NCBI RefSeq assembly: GCF_036417845.1
Contig: NC_089981.1
Span: forward strand, 76,673,268-76,737,267
Direction of reading: 5' to 3'
Source: Apteryx mantelli
Taxonomy: Eukaryota; Chordata; Aves; Apterygiformes; Apterygidae
DNA: 64,000 nucleotides
Position 1 is the stretch's first letter. The number at the start of each line of letters is the position of its first letter. Positions 34,193 through 49,100 of the stretch are shown in pieces. The position numbers and the translations under genes were made by a program. The notes below the pieces were generated by a model. The model was not told the DNA's origin and did no database searches. It worked only from the letters and a program-made list of their open reading frames with translations.

Positions 34193-37100
34193 CTGTCAAG
34201 GAAGTGTTGATTGCTAAATATGGTGCTACATGAAAAGAGGCCTAGTGACAAGAATTTCTTTAAAAGTCTGGCCTTGGCAAATACAGATTTGGATGTCTCT
34301 ATAAATAAGCATATGCCTTATAAGATCATCTGGTATCACTCTGAAAATATAACTTGAAAAATTACTTGTTGCCTTTTAAAAGATTAAGGCAGTTGGGCAA
34401 TTTCATATATAAACAAGCTGTATGGACTGAATAAGCTACATTCACAAGAATTTAACTTGGAAGCCCTGTAACTACTTGCAGGAAACTGCACATTTTCCTC
34501 CCCAGAATCCCAATTCAAATAAACAGTTGCCCTCAGCTGTTTTTTTTTGTTGTTGTTGTTTTGTTTTGCAATAGGAGGTACAAATTCTCCTATTTTTCTC
34601 TCACAGAGTTTGAGTAAAAGGTTAGGTGTGATTAAGGTGTCCTTTTTATAGCAAAGACACCGAGAATCTCTGTTGACACTAGGAGTCATGTTCACTGTTG
34701 GCAATCCGTTCCATTGCTCTGCTACTGAAAACACTTTAGCAGCAAACACAGGCTAAACAGCAGACTGTGTTCAGTCCTGGCTGGGGCAGTTCAGCTATGG
34801 TTTGAAATGACTGTGAACATGACAACCTTACTTTCTCTTGTCATCAAGCCATTTGTAATACAAATTCAAGGTGTAACTGTTGCCAACACTCACTCAGCAA
34901 TAGTCAAACACCTTACAAACTGAATTGTTTTAATTAATTTCAGTGGATTTTTTTTTGTTTTGAATATGAGCTGATGTTGCTATCTCTGAGTATCCACTTC
35001 TGAAAGCTTCTCCCTGTGGTATTGTAACTGAACTAGCTCCATTAATGACAGTATGAGCTGCGACTTCATGTTTCCTAACCTGGCTCTGAGGCAGCATTGC
35101 AGCAAGCTGAGGACTGTGGTCTAGGTTTAGTGCTCCCTGCAGCAGAGTTATGCTAATACTGCTGCAATGGTTGGAGAGTAATGGAGAACTGCTTAGCACC
35201 TCAACTGTGCTCCATATACATAAGGAATTTGTAGGAGTTTGCAAGGGGATTAGTAGCTAACCAACATGCCCTTGCATGGGAAAGGTTAAAGGGTTAGAGA
35301 AGAATCCATAGCTCTTGCCTTTCTTATAGCTGTTCCCACCAGGAGAAAGCTGACAAACCAATGTGACACCGGTACCATCAGCTACAGATACCACCTTCCA
35401 CAGAATATATATTCCCTAGTATTGATGATGATCATATATCTGAAGGCAGTGAAAGTCCTGCTGCCAGGGACAGAAGCCTGCCAGATGGTTTTAAGGAAAA
35501 TACTACTCATATTAAGCAGCTTTTGCTTGGGGTCAGTGAATCAGTTCCTCATTGCTATTACCTTTCTTGCGAAGATAAGACCAAAAAAAAAAAAAAAAAA
35601 CCCACAAAAAACCCCAACAAGCTTTTGACATTAGCTTTTGTAGCTGCAGAATATTTAGGTACTTTGCACATTAGGCACAGGCAGGGTTTATTATACAACT
35701 AAACAGCAACATGAATCTTAACAAGGTTCCATCATTTGAAAAGTAGGAGAGACACTGTCCTACATAGTGTTAGAGATTTTTATGAAACTACTTGCAAAAT
35801 TATTGGTTTTTTTCTTTTTTCAAAAAATGTAGAGACAGAATAACTTGTGAGAAAGGAGAACATTGCAACAACCACATACAATGAAACTTGTACGGGATGG
35901 AGATGGACTTGGTTATAGCTTTGTCCTCCCAGTAAGGACTGAACAGTACTATCTTGAACTTGGCTACTTACCTGCTTCAGTTGTTCAAGCCTGTCATCAT
36001 CTTCTAGGAAGAAGGTCAGGTACATGAAAGACACATCAACATCACAGTTACCCCCGTACTTCCTGTGCTCTTCAATAGTATCTCTACCTCCTGAGAAGGC
36101 ATGCTTGTTAATCTGAAACAACATAAAGATTTGATGGTCTAATTTCCATAAAAGTGCAGATGACTACACTGAAAGAAGAGGTGTATCACAACCCTCTGAA
36201 GTCTATGTTAAGGACTAGCTGATGAGTGGGACAAGTTAACACAGAGCCTCAGGACTGAAGCAAGAAGGTCATTAGAAGCTAGCACAGAAAAATGACCACG
36301 CACACACATTCCACAGATCACATAACCAGACCAAAATAAAGCAGAAAGCAAAAGAATCCAAACAAGATTTGTCAAGAAAGTTTAAGAAGCTGTTCCTTGT
36401 TGGGGAGACTGTGTGCTTACAAGAAATGTACTTTCTAAAAAATAAAGATACACACCTCATCAAGAAATTAATTCTGAAAGAAATGGAGGAGAAATGGAGA
36501 ATATTTAAAGAAATTCTAGAGAGAACCTAGTTTCCTCTTTTTTCTGTGAGAAATACAAGAAAGCAAGGTTAGAGATGACAAAACCCTGGCTATGATAGCT
36601 ATCCTCAGACAAATGCCCAGTTGCTCAGTCTAAAAATGAAATACGTGCTGGCTTTTTTTCCCCCTTGTTTTTAAGCATAGCTTCCTTTGGGCAGATGAAT
36701 TGCACTGGTAAATATAGCTTATCTGCTTATCCCATTCATAGTAATTTAGAAGCCACTGGCCTATTTAAAAAAAAATGACAAGGCTGGAGTTCTCAGGGGA
36801 TGCTAGTTTTCCTACAAGTTTAAAGAAAATAGCCAGGAAGAGGAAGAAAAGCCTTCCCCAATGACAAGGACAGCTTTCATTTGGATCTTGTACCTTTTTT
36901 CAGATATCACCAACAACCAAGACAAACACATGCATATAAAGTAAGAATTTATTGGTTCTGGTACTTAGGAATTGTTTGTTTCATATTTACCATTCCTGAA
37001 TATTCTTATTATCTGTATCAATGTTGCTTTTTTTGGAATCTTTCTAACCACCATGTTACAGATGTCTTGTGGCAATGAGTTGCATACCATAATTATGCAG

Positions 37101-40100
37101 CGATGAATATCTTAAGAAAGTAAACTGCCATCTGTCACGTTACATCTATTCTTATATTGTAGGACAGCCTGAATAGCTGCTTCAGGATCTGTAAAATTAA
37201 TTTTTTATATATTTTTGCACTTTCCCTCACATATCTCCTTACCAGATTCCCATGTTTTGCAAGTCTATTGTTTTTTCCCATGTCCGTAATCTCTACAGTT
37301 TATCTTCTTACCAAGGTGAGAGGGACTAACTACAATATGTCGGCTGAAGGCGTGTTATTGTTTCACAAAAAAGTGTTCTATATTATTCTTGTGTTCATTT
37401 CTTACATATGCTGACCCCTACTCATTGAGCGAGTGTTTCAATGATTTATCAACGATCAGTGATGCACTGATCTCTTTTCTGAGTTGGTATAGATAACTTA
37501 GAACCTAAATTACAGATTCTAGTAAAACATGCAAATAATTGAGCTGTAATTCAGTGTTGATATGTGAAATAAGAAAAGTTTACAATAATAATTAATTTCC
37601 TTTCAATAATTTCCCAGATGCTTCTCAGTCTTTTCCAATATTGACTAATTTTTCATTTTCTATTACCTGCAAGTTTTGAACCTCATTAATTTTCAATATG
37701 TTAGTGATCTGAAAAAAGCTGTAAATGGTAGTTCTTCCTGTACAAAAGTGGCACTCTGATTTTAACCTTTAGCTATGACCAGAAGTCATCATTCCATTTT
37801 CTGATTTTTGTTTTTCTGGCCATAATAACACTTTGTCTTTCACTCAAGTAATATTTTCATAGCTAGCTCTTGTGATGGGCTTCCAAAGCTGAAATAAATG
37901 TCAGTTTGTCCTCCATTACTCAATACTTTACATTCTGTTCAGGATTTCCTTTGGATAGTTTTTATATTTCAAATGGCTAGATTTTTTTCTCTATTATTAC
38001 TCTTCCAACCTGCTCAAGGATAGTAGAAATCGGGCTTATTAGTTGAACATAAGACATCTTAGATCTTTTTAAAGAATATTAGCTGATTGCCAGGAAAAAG
38101 GGAAAAATGTCACCAATATTACCACTGAGTATCCTCTATTCTAAAATTATAAGCTTTTTTTGTTTGTTTGTTTTTTTAAAGCAACTGTTTCACTGTGCAA
38201 TACAATAAACTGGAATTCTTACCATCCAAATGCATGAGGAATTCTAATTCTTCAAAAAAGTATTGCTTACTCTAACCAGTTTCTACATCAGATAATGAAT
38301 CATTATGAGCCAACTGCAGAAGAATTTGACCAATATATGTGTTTGTAAATCATTAGAGAATTAATCCAAGACCACCTAGCAGAAACAAAATAGATACCTT
38401 TTCTTGTTTTGACTGATAGTAACTTCAGGTACGGCTATTTTGTCTATAAATCTTTTTCCACTTAACAACTGCTTTTTTGTTTGTTTTTAAACTACTGAGA
38501 CACAGGTGAGCTTTTGCCTAACTTAGTCATCTGACACTGGATGAGAGGGATTTTCCTTGGAACTAAAAAGGGCTCTATGAATATACCCAGACAGGATACT
38601 TCTAAAATTTAGATGAGGTTCAACATAATATTTGTCTGGGAATTTGAGTGAGGAGTGCATGTTACCAGCAGATCCCCAAGCAGCTGGGAAAGTTTGGCAA
38701 GTGTTGCAACTGCCACTGTGCAACACTTCGTGCTCCTAGCATGGAGAGGCAGTTGAGAGAAAGAGCTGCTTATTTGATTTTTGTCATGGACTGTCAAATT
38801 TCAAAATGATGGCAACACAGTATCTTTTTTTAGAGCAAGAACCTCCATGGATCTTATTCATACACCGCTGCTCTGTGGATACCAGATAAACAAACAGGAT
38901 GTTTTGTACATTATGCTAGCTAGTGTTTGTATTGCTAGTATAGCTGGCAGGGCAATAGATTACACTTGATATGTCTAGCTACATTTGCCTAATTTTGTCA
39001 AATGCTGAAGATGCTTTGCAATGAAATGAGTGGGCACAGGTTCTTACCTTGGTCTTGATCTGTTTGGGAGAATCAGTGAGGAAGATGGAGGAGTTTGGGT
39101 CACTAGCACTCATTTTTGTCTGTGCTCCTTGCAAGGCTGGGAAGAAGACTGAGTGCAATAAGGCTGGCTTAGGAAGTCCAATTCTAGGTGCTACATCTCG
39201 GGTCATTCTAAAATAAGGATCCTAGAACAATCAAAGTACAAAATAAAGTTGAAAAACATGGTTTAAAAGCTGATTAGTGCTGAATGTTAGGCATTAGTTC
39301 ACGCCTTAACGGGTGGCCTCAACAAAAGAAAAACGTTCCATAGCCCATTTCCAATCCCCTCAGGCAGTCAGACCACCTTGAGGAACAAAAAACAAAACAA
39401 AAAAACCCTAATCCTGTTTTATTTCTGTATTTTCACTGTACACTCCCATTCCTTCAATTAACAGACACATTCAAATAGCTGTGAAAACTATCCTTAATAG
39501 CCTGGAGATGGATGCAGCCTAAGATGCGAGGTTCTTCCCACCGTATTTAACAACCATCATAGAATCTAAAGTAAATCAATGATCAAGCTGGCAAAAAAAC
39601 TGCAAGAGCTTTACCACATAAAACAATGGTTGATTAATGTAATTACATCACATTCTGGCGACTGTCCCTGCAACTAAAACTGCTAAAGATTCAGATAGTG
39701 CAGAATTTGAATCCTAGAATCAATACTTATCTACTGTAATGACACTACCACTGTCATTTGTGGTGGATGTTGGTCTATCCTCTTATTTAGATCTGAATTA
39801 TTAAAGTTCTGCAGGTTTTCGGCAAACTACTCCGGTGTTTCGTTATTTTTAGTGGTAAAAGTTTTTTCCCTAAAGTGCACTGTGAACCTCTTGTGTTGCA
39901 AGTTAAGTCCATATTTCTTGTCCTAGTTACCAGAGAAATGGCCAGAAGTTTCTTCTTATCCTCATGTCAGTAAGCTTTTGCATAATTGAAGATTTCAGTG
40001 TTTGCTTTCATAGATGCCAGTGCATTGTGAATGAGGCTGAGATCAAGACAGGCCCAAGACTGGCAAGAACGAATAATATATGAATCCATGATTGTGAGGC

Positions 40101-43100
40101 TACGAAAGCCTTCATCTTTGTCAAGACGCAGCACAACACCCATTTACCTCTTCCAGCTTCTTCTCAAGAAAGGTATTCACAGAAAGGTTTTATAGATGTT
40201 TTGATATAGCACCATGAACTTTGAAGAGTATGTTACAAAAACAAATACATGAAAAAAATCAAATTAAGTAATGTTATTTTTAACCTGGTCAATAGCACAT
40301 GGAATAAGACACTGAATGTTCTCCTTGCCATTGAAGATCTGTGGAAATGATGAACTGAAGGATGGAGCAGCTTGAATAGCAGGGAAGCTGATCTTTCCTA
40401 GAAAGTAACACATTTGAAACAGCTGAGAAAAAGTCAAAATATGCAATGATAAAAAGAGACAGCCTTTTGAAATATATAATACACAAGTGAATCATTCAGA
40501 TGCTCAGCTGAAGACCAACTCCTGTCCTTATCAGGCAGCATTCCCTCATTTGAGGAAATGTTTTCATCTTTACATTCTATGATCTCAACATACCTTCAAC
40601 TAACACAGAACTGATGAAAGAAGACAGGCTGTGATAACAGAGGTTCAGAAAAAGGTTCATCAGCACATGCTCTGTACATGAAAACATATCTGCCTCACCT
40701 CTCCTCTCTTCAAGTAGCTACCATTCTCAGAAATATGCTTGACTATATCATCACTCTAATGAACTGCTCTTTTTTTTTTTTCCCCCCTTTGTGAGGGAAT
40801 AATTACAAATCTACCTATTGGGCAAGCTCCACTCTAAGATCTTAGACCCATTGCTTTATGCATGCTATTGTCATGAAAAAGCATCTCGGATGTGCCTAAT
40901 GATCTTTTTAATACAATGCTTAATTGCAGAGTGACCAGCCTGATTCCCTGAACAAAACCTTCTCAGAACTGAATGCTAACAGTAGATTTTTCCAAATATG
41001 GAAAGAAGCCATCATCACAGTACCAACATTTTACAGAACACTGGTAAGGCATGACGTTGGTAGGAATCAGTTCCTTGGTAACAGTGGAGGCTGAAAAGCT
41101 GCCATCAGCCCACTTACTGATCAGAGAATGATGCTACCACTCAGGAACTCCAACATTTTAATGACATCTTTGATACAGAATCTTTCTGTGGCCAATGTGA
41201 TAGAAACCTGCAATTACACTGAAGTAAATGAAAGAGAGAGTTACCCAGCACCTTAATAATTGGGCTTTTGAGCACCTCTTAACTTTTGTCACGTGTGGGT
41301 GTGTGTATATTAATAGAAATTTTTCTGGAGAAAAACTTCTATATAATTTTATAATAGAAATTTCCGGGAAACATTACTGACTATTGTAGAAATTTCTGGG
41401 AAACATTACTGACTATTGTAGTAATAGTTACAAAAAAGAATTATTCTCTATCCTGGACACTTCAACTTCTGTGCTTTGTACTTTGCTGTTACTGAGGCCA
41501 GAAAGTAGCTCTCATACTGGAACTTTCACTCTTAAATGTTTTCCATAGTGAAGGCACCACAACAATACCCACTTGGAATCAGCTGAGAAATATGGATCTT
41601 GCTTTTTTCTCTTTGTTACATGAGCAGAAGATATTAATCTGTTTACATAATTACTTAAATAGCTCCATAGAAAGTGAAAACAGGCATCATTTCTAGAAAT
41701 CCATATTATTTCCTACCAATGCAATCACTGTCTGTAAAGCCAAAGATTCCTTTCACTTGGTTAAATGTAACATGCTTCTGAACTTTGACGATGTTTTTGT
41801 AGAATCCTGTACTTGTCCTGTGAGAAAGGAAGTGGAAAAATAAAAAGAGGAGTCAAGAGCAGAAAGTATATAGACAGAAACTTTCATTCCACAAGGAGAG
41901 TGTGACACAAAACCTGCAGGATTAAACCCCTGAAGGCACCATTTTGGTCTTTTATGGCACATTTAGGTGATAATCAATGATTATTTACAAACAAGAATTT
42001 AATGGCTTGAAAGTTTAATATATTCTTTTTTTTCATAACACTTATTGCAAACAACATTTTTGTCACAATTAATCATCTGAAAACAGAAATATTTTCATTT
42101 GGAAATGGTGCCAAAATGACTCGTGGAGCCTGAAGTTTACTTATCTCTATGCTTTTCTGTGAACTGAGAAATCCTGACTGGATCATGTCTTGTGTGTTGC
42201 TTGATATCCCCCATGGGTACCCCATAAAGGACACTGTGGTTCGCCAAAGGAATAGTAGCTCAGATTTTTCATGTTCTTATTTTCTGTGGGCTAAGTTCCC
42301 TGGTCCCATACTTCTCATCAGATACAGCAGCAGCATTTCTAAATCAGAAACTGCTCAGCAACTTCTTCCTTCTTTTATTTCTGCTGAAAATCTGAAGCAA
42401 CAGGAATGGCAGTTCTGACCTAACCCTGAGCTGTGCAGCCATAGGGCAGGTGATCTGTGCTAATACGACTTTCCTGAGTCGGGAAAGTCAGGGGAGTGAA
42501 AGTAGGAAATGCTTTGCAGGCCCCACATTCTGGGGGCTATACATTATACAGATCTGTTCTAAAACATGTATCCTCTCATCCTAAGCATCCAAGGAAGCTC
42601 ATCCCCCCTATACGAAAGGGCAAAGCCCACAGCTTCATTTCTGGGTTCTGCCATGGAACTTCTTCCTTCTGAGAAGGCAGTTCCATCAGCAGTTTCTTTT
42701 TCAAAATCTTCTTTAAACTTTACTGAAAGTTCAAATAACAATCTTTCATGCACTATTATTAAGCTAAATGACCATAACAAGTTGCTGAAATATCTTTTCC
42801 GATAAGTAACATAACACAGATAAAGTGTAAACACATCTCAAAGGTTTTGATACCATCTTAAATAAAACAATCTGGAGGTTTCTTGGTCGTTCAGGAATTC
42901 TTACATTTTAGGGGTTACTTTTTTTTTTTTTTTAATTAAGCTTAAGCATTACACACATAATTCCTTGTTCATATATTATACAGAAGAATGCCAGGAGAAT
43001 ATATATAAAACATGCAGACAGCAAAAAAATTAGTAAGTTTCTATTTTAAATGTTATACAACTTGTCTTGAAGCTTTCAAATCTAGATATATTTATCAAAA

Positions 43101-46100
43101 CACTGCTGGCTGTCAAAGCTCGAGTGAAAATACCTAAAAAATTTTGATCACAATGCTCTAAAATCTTATACTTACCCCAAGTAGTCTAAATCAGAAAAGA
43201 TAAAGGTTTTATTGATGTCAAAACCACATGCAATAATGTCTTTTGCATTCTCTATAGCATATTCATGTGCCTTCTCAGTTGTGAGGTCCTTCCAAAGGTA
43301 TTTCTCATCATCAGTTAACTGTATAACTAAGGGAACATCAAATACTTCTTGCAGCCACCTAATAAAAGCAGAAAGATTTTATCTCAGAATAAGTTAAAAT
43401 GAAGACATAAAGTCATGCAGCTAAAACATTTTCATACATTTAAACAAAAAGATATAAAGAGGCCTGCTTTTATCTTTGTATACCACATGCAGTTACTTGT
43501 GCTTATGTGAACAGTTATGATTGCATAAAGTTTTTCATTTACTTAATATTCACCTGAAATAAACAGAACCCATTGCAATGTATCATTTTAGTAGTTCTAC
43601 AAACACTACTCAATATTTCCTTTCATGTTTTGATTAATATAAATGGTTGAAATAACTTACTTTGTGAATATAAATGGGATAAGATGACCAACATGCATTG
43701 CCTGAGAGGAAGGGCCTCTGCCAGTATAAAGATAAAAGGACTTCTTATTTTCATAGGCATGAAGGACTTGATCCATATCTCTAAATAAAAAATGCAGAAA
43801 ACATGATGCATTTCTTACAGAACTTAAGAAGAAATATCTATAGCAAAAAGCTTCTATTCAAAGTTGGAGTGTGTTTAAAACCAAATGTATTTATAAATAA
43901 AATATAGTATCCAGCAAACATACCCAGTTCCAGTGAACATATGAAAAAGAGCAAAGAAAAAAATAATTAAAATAAAAATTTGCAACTTTTAAAATTACTT
44001 CACTGGATAATAATTTCTAAATCCTAATAAAACAGGGCTGGGAGTCATTTCCTGTTCCCAAGGTGAAGGAGTATGGCTTAGTTTGTACCCCCACAGCTAA
44101 AGTTTCTCCCTTCCCAAAGGGGGTGCCATGTCCAAACAACCTACTGGGAATAGTCTCTGGAAGGGGTTTTGTCCTGACTCTCACTCAGGCATTGATTCGA
44201 AAAGTGCTAGCTGCCATGGGCCAGAAGCTCACATATGCTAACAGTTAAACTGTATAGAAGATTGCAAGGCTGGTGCTTAAGCTTATTCCCTGAACCTTTT
44301 TTATGTAACCACATAGGTATAGCCTCAGACTCCCAGGCCACGTGGACCCTCGCTGAAATCAGCAGCAACTGCATATGAACCCTGGGGCACTCTGCTAGGC
44401 CAGTTCCTCCATCTGGCTGCTAACATACTGAGTCAAACTGGAACCTGTACATACGAAAAAAATCCCTGCACATTTTTTCTTCTTTTGGGAATTAATGAGG
44501 ACATACCAGAAGCTGATACGTGTACTAAAAAAAACCCCAAAGTGTTCCAAATGTTGTCAGTGTAAACCTGGTGTAGCTTTTACTCATTTCAAATGATATA
44601 GTTGGTTTACCAGAAAAAAAAACAGAAAAACAGAAAAACAAAAAACTATCCTCTTTGCTGGGCATAGGTTTCTCCTGATAATGCTCACAAAAATTCCATC
44701 TAATCTGAGCTTTAAGTTTTAAAAAAAGAAAAACTCACCTATGAGAAAAAAAGATTCCTCTGCGTAGAAAACGGTGTGGTTTTTGCCCAATAGCTCTTTC
44801 TATTCGATTGATCAGATCTGTGTCAATTTTACTGCTGCCAAACCGAACTGCAATAATAAAATGTAAAAAAAAAAAAAAAGTAAAAAAAAAAAAAGTAAAA
44901 AAGAAACTACAACCAAATCTTGTATTTGCCAAGAACACACCAATACAGCCTAGAGAAAAAGTGACAATTCCTTCTTCAAGTCTCAGGTAAAGGAGAAAGT
45001 GGCTAGATTTTCCTGGTTGTTGCCTGGAGTCCGAGCAGTAGTCCCTGATACTAACTTTGCTTATGTTAGCAGATCCAGTACATTCATAGCATGCAGCGTT
45101 GCACCATCCATGACTGATGATTATGGCTGCAGCTTCCTTAAAGCAAGAGTATTCTTTATTCAGAACAAAGCATGACAAAAAAAAAACATATTTAGGGCAG
45201 TAACTTGGTGGCCTCTGGAAACCATAGGATGAAAATGGATGCAAGGCTCTGAATGCTTCTTTCTTGATGCCTAAGTTTTCGGCTCTCAGGTCATATTGTT
45301 TTCATCTTCAACCCCAAACATTCTTATGCAAACCGCACTCTTCTTTTATGTTGATATGGTTATGGACACCACTCCCCTCAAGAGGCTTGAAAAGGTAATG
45401 CATAACACTTTTTATTGCAATGAATAGGATTTATTACTTGATGGTTTAGAAAATCAGCTGATCAATATGATGGCATTTTATAGGTGTTTAGGTGCAGTCA
45501 TTTCATCCAAGAAAAGTTTGGGCAGATTGAAAGGCAATATTTTTTCCTATTGCAGATAAAACTGAACTGGAGAAATCTTTCTTCAGTAGAACTTGCTATA
45601 CTCCAATCCCAGTTCTTGGGGACCTTACTAAGCAGCTCAATATGACATGATTTGGTTTGACTGACAAAAATCTAGACAAGAATCTACTCTTTGCTACTAT
45701 TCTGTTCTATTCAGAATTAGAACAACTTGCAGTATTAATTACTGAGATTTCCAGAGTATTCAAGGGAATAAAACAGAGATTCTGGAAGTAAAAATTCTTT
45801 TATATGTAGATAATATCTAGATCTGTCTATTCCAAGTATTTTGTTAAAAACAGACAACATTGGCAAATTCCCTGGTTATAAGACACATGTCCATATGGCA
45901 GAAGCAATTAAGGTCACATTAGCTGTAACAGGAAATAATCATTCCACTGGAACATAGAGGTGACACTTGACAAATATCAAACATTGTAACAGTTTCCTAA
46001 GGAAACCAGAAACAGAAAAATCAACTTAGACCCATTCATTATGCAGCTAGCAAGCTATATGCCTTATATATGACTTGTATATACTTTCGCCCTGTGGAAA

Positions 46101-49100
46101 ACACAAGTATAATTACCTTGAATGTCCCACATAGAATCAGGTTTATTTTTAACTCCTTCCTTATGCATATTCTCACCTTTTAATTATCAAATTTTTTTTT
46201 AAACCAAAAGTAACAGAATATTAAAAGCCTTCCTACAGGGATATGGTAACTAACCAAAATGTCCTTTCAAAGACTACAACTTCCTATTGAAGCAGATAGG
46301 TTTAGATTTCCTAATGTTACATCCTGGCATCACCGGATAACAGAGCTAAACTGACTTCAGCTGGATGCAGAGCTGTTTACCTGTGTTGTTTACCCAATGT
46401 GCTGCCTTGGGAACACAACTCTTTTTACAAAGCAAAATAACCAGCTACAGGGGCAGCAAGGAATATTGAATACCCTGGGGTAACTTGAAAAGCCAAATAT
46501 TTAGATACCCTGGGTCTATTATACAGCCAGACTAGACTAATCTCTTTCCCATCAAAAACCACAAAAACCTTTCCAGCCCTTTACAGCACAGGTTCTCAAA
46601 GTGCAGCATGGAGGATATTTTTGGTCCATCAAGGCTTCATATACATTTTAAAAAGGACTACTTAAAACCATGCCCATCCTAATCATTGAGACTGCAATGC
46701 CCACAAGGGTTTTATGAGGGATGGGAGAGAAGACTCAGTCCAACGTGTACCCAAGAGCTCTAGGATGCTGAGAAGACCTGAGATAGGGAGTTCCTCTCCT
46801 ATCCTCTGGCTGAGATGCGTGTTTAAGTTTGATGGTGTATTTTGTTTTGTGGACTATTCATTGAGCAGCCTTTCACAAACAAAAATCAGGAATTCTCACC
46901 GAAGGAAGGACTCAATCTTGACATGAGAGAAGAATGGAAATATATTCAATCTGACCATCAGTTTGGAGGTGTTTCTGCCGTTCCAGACCCTCCACACCCA
47001 TTTCATTTTCTTCTAGAATTACTGGTTATGCCCTCGCATTACTACAAGACTTTATCCTAAATTCAAGTTTACTGACTATATACAATTCATTACTAAATGG
47101 GAGGGGAAAACAGGACTATCATTCACCATTATTCAACAGGCACAAATTCTTGTTTGAAATTGTTCATTCACTCTAGGTGAACCAAGCAAGAAATCTTACA
47201 AAGGAAGCACTGAGGCCATCCACTGACTGATTAAAACAAATGCCACTAAAAAAGAAAAATGCTAGTTCATGATTCAGCAAACACCAATTAAATCCATGTG
47301 TTTTGGGAGAGTTATTATATCTGCTTGTCCTGAGCAGACCTTAATTACCAAATAAGATGCATTACAAAATGGCAAAGTAATTATAACCTGGATGAATACT
47401 AACAGAGACCAAATGAACACGAGAATGTTTGATTCAGCAGAACAATAACAACTGGTAAGAGGCTAATCTTACAGAAACAGAAACCATGAAAATGCTGCAG
47501 ACTAACTGGGGCTAGTCACCCTGGAAATGTTTGTATAATGTCATAGAAAGTGGCCAAAAGCTCTCTGTCATATAGAACACTTTTCTGGAAATGCCTGAAT
47601 AACTTTATTAAACATTCACAGAGCACCTCTTCTTTCTCTATCCTCTTCTTTCCTGTTAAAGCTAAATAATTTTTCCCTACCTAAATCCTCTTATGCCCAC
47701 TTCCTCCTGAAAGGGTCTATTATTCCTCTTTCAAAACTAGCAGCTAAAGCTTTCAGATTTTTATTTTAAAAGATAATGTTGGTTTGTAAAAATGTGTGAT
47801 ACAGGCCAGTTGTACCATATATATTTACAGTATGTTAACATTAATGCTAGCAGTTACAAATGCAGTTCAAGTGAAGATATAGACAGTTAATGATATAAGA
47901 AGTCCTTAAATAGATTTGAACAGGTACTCCCTTTTATAGATATTGGATCTGTTATACTTGAAACATAATAAACTGGGAAAGTACAACACTTTTCAGGCTC
48001 TCTATCCAGAGAGACTCTACCTTACTAGACAGCCACTAACAAGGACACATTCTCCCTAACTTAAAAAAAAATTCTTCAGTGTGCTTTTAATCTATAGTTT
48101 TTAGCTTTCACCAAAAGACAGCTTTTAGTTTGCTGTCTGTAAGACAAGAAATCCTAAAAGCTGAACAGTTTACTCCACTGTTTTCAAAAGCATGGTTGCA
48201 TTGCTGAAAATTTATTGTGCACTTTTCCTCTTTCGCCACTGCAATGTTATATTTGAATACGGAAAACTAATAACCAGTAGTTTTAGTTACACAGTAACTT
48301 TACTGACCAAGCCACTTTTGATAATCTTTGAAAGGTCATGGAGACCAGGAGAGGTTCCTGAGGACCGGAAGAAAGCAAATGGCATTCTGATCTTCAGGAA
48401 GGGCAAGAAGGAGAATCTGGGGAACTATAGGCTGGTCAGCTTCACCATGATCCCTGGAAAGGTGATTGAGCAAATAATCCTGGAAACCATTTCCAAACAT
48501 ATTAAAGACAAGAAAGTGATTGTGAGTAGTTAGCATGGATTTATGAAGGGGAAATCATGCCTGACCAACCTAACAGCCATCTATGATGAGGTGACTAGCT
48601 CAGTGCATGAGGGGAATGCAGCAGATATTGTTTATCTCAACTTTGGTAAGGCTTTCACACAGTCTCCTGTAACATCCTCCCAAACTGCTGAAGTACAGAC
48701 TAGATAAATGGACAGTGAGGTGGACTAAGAACTTGTTGAATTGCTGGGCTCAAAGGGTTGTGATCAGTGGCACAAAGTTCAGCTGGAGGTCAGTCACTAG
48801 TGGTGTATCTCAGAAGTCGATACTAGGGCAAATACTATTTGATATCTTCATTAATGACCTGGACAATGAGACAGAGTGCCCCCTCAGCGAAATTGCAGAT
48901 GATATGAGACTGGGAGTAGTGGTTAGTACACCAGATGTTTGTGCTGCCATTCAAAGGTATCTCAGCTGGCTGGAGAAATAGGCAGACAGGAATCTCATAA
49001 AGTTCAACAAAAGGAAATGCAAAGTCCTGCACCTGGGCAGGAATAACCCCTGGTGACAACTGGCTGCAAAGAAGCTTTGCAGAGAAGGACCTGGTGGACA

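Larger units (their letters stand above)
34193..43660 (-). other. WARS1: WARS1 introns between the terminal exon and the HIGH exon
   Basis: Introns 34193-35971, 36113-39047, 39222-40284, 40398-41716, 41818-43175 and 43359-43660. All are AT-rich. Apart from a 32-bp tandem duplication at 41357-41420 and poly-A/T runs (for example 35582-35600), no feature is recognised. Open frames in them are short and unlike any family. Confidence 0.65.

Noticed and set aside
44735-45244. 169-aa minus-strand open frame as a single exon
   Set aside because: Only the last part (44739-44847) is WARS1 exon sequence after a TTGCAG acceptor. The upstream part is intron read through, including a poly-Phe/Lys A-rich run.
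48192-48981. Open frames with reverse-transcriptase-like text as a possible active gene
   Set aside because: They belong to a 5'-truncated CR1 with stops and frameshifts; no complete ORF2 and no endonuclease domain.
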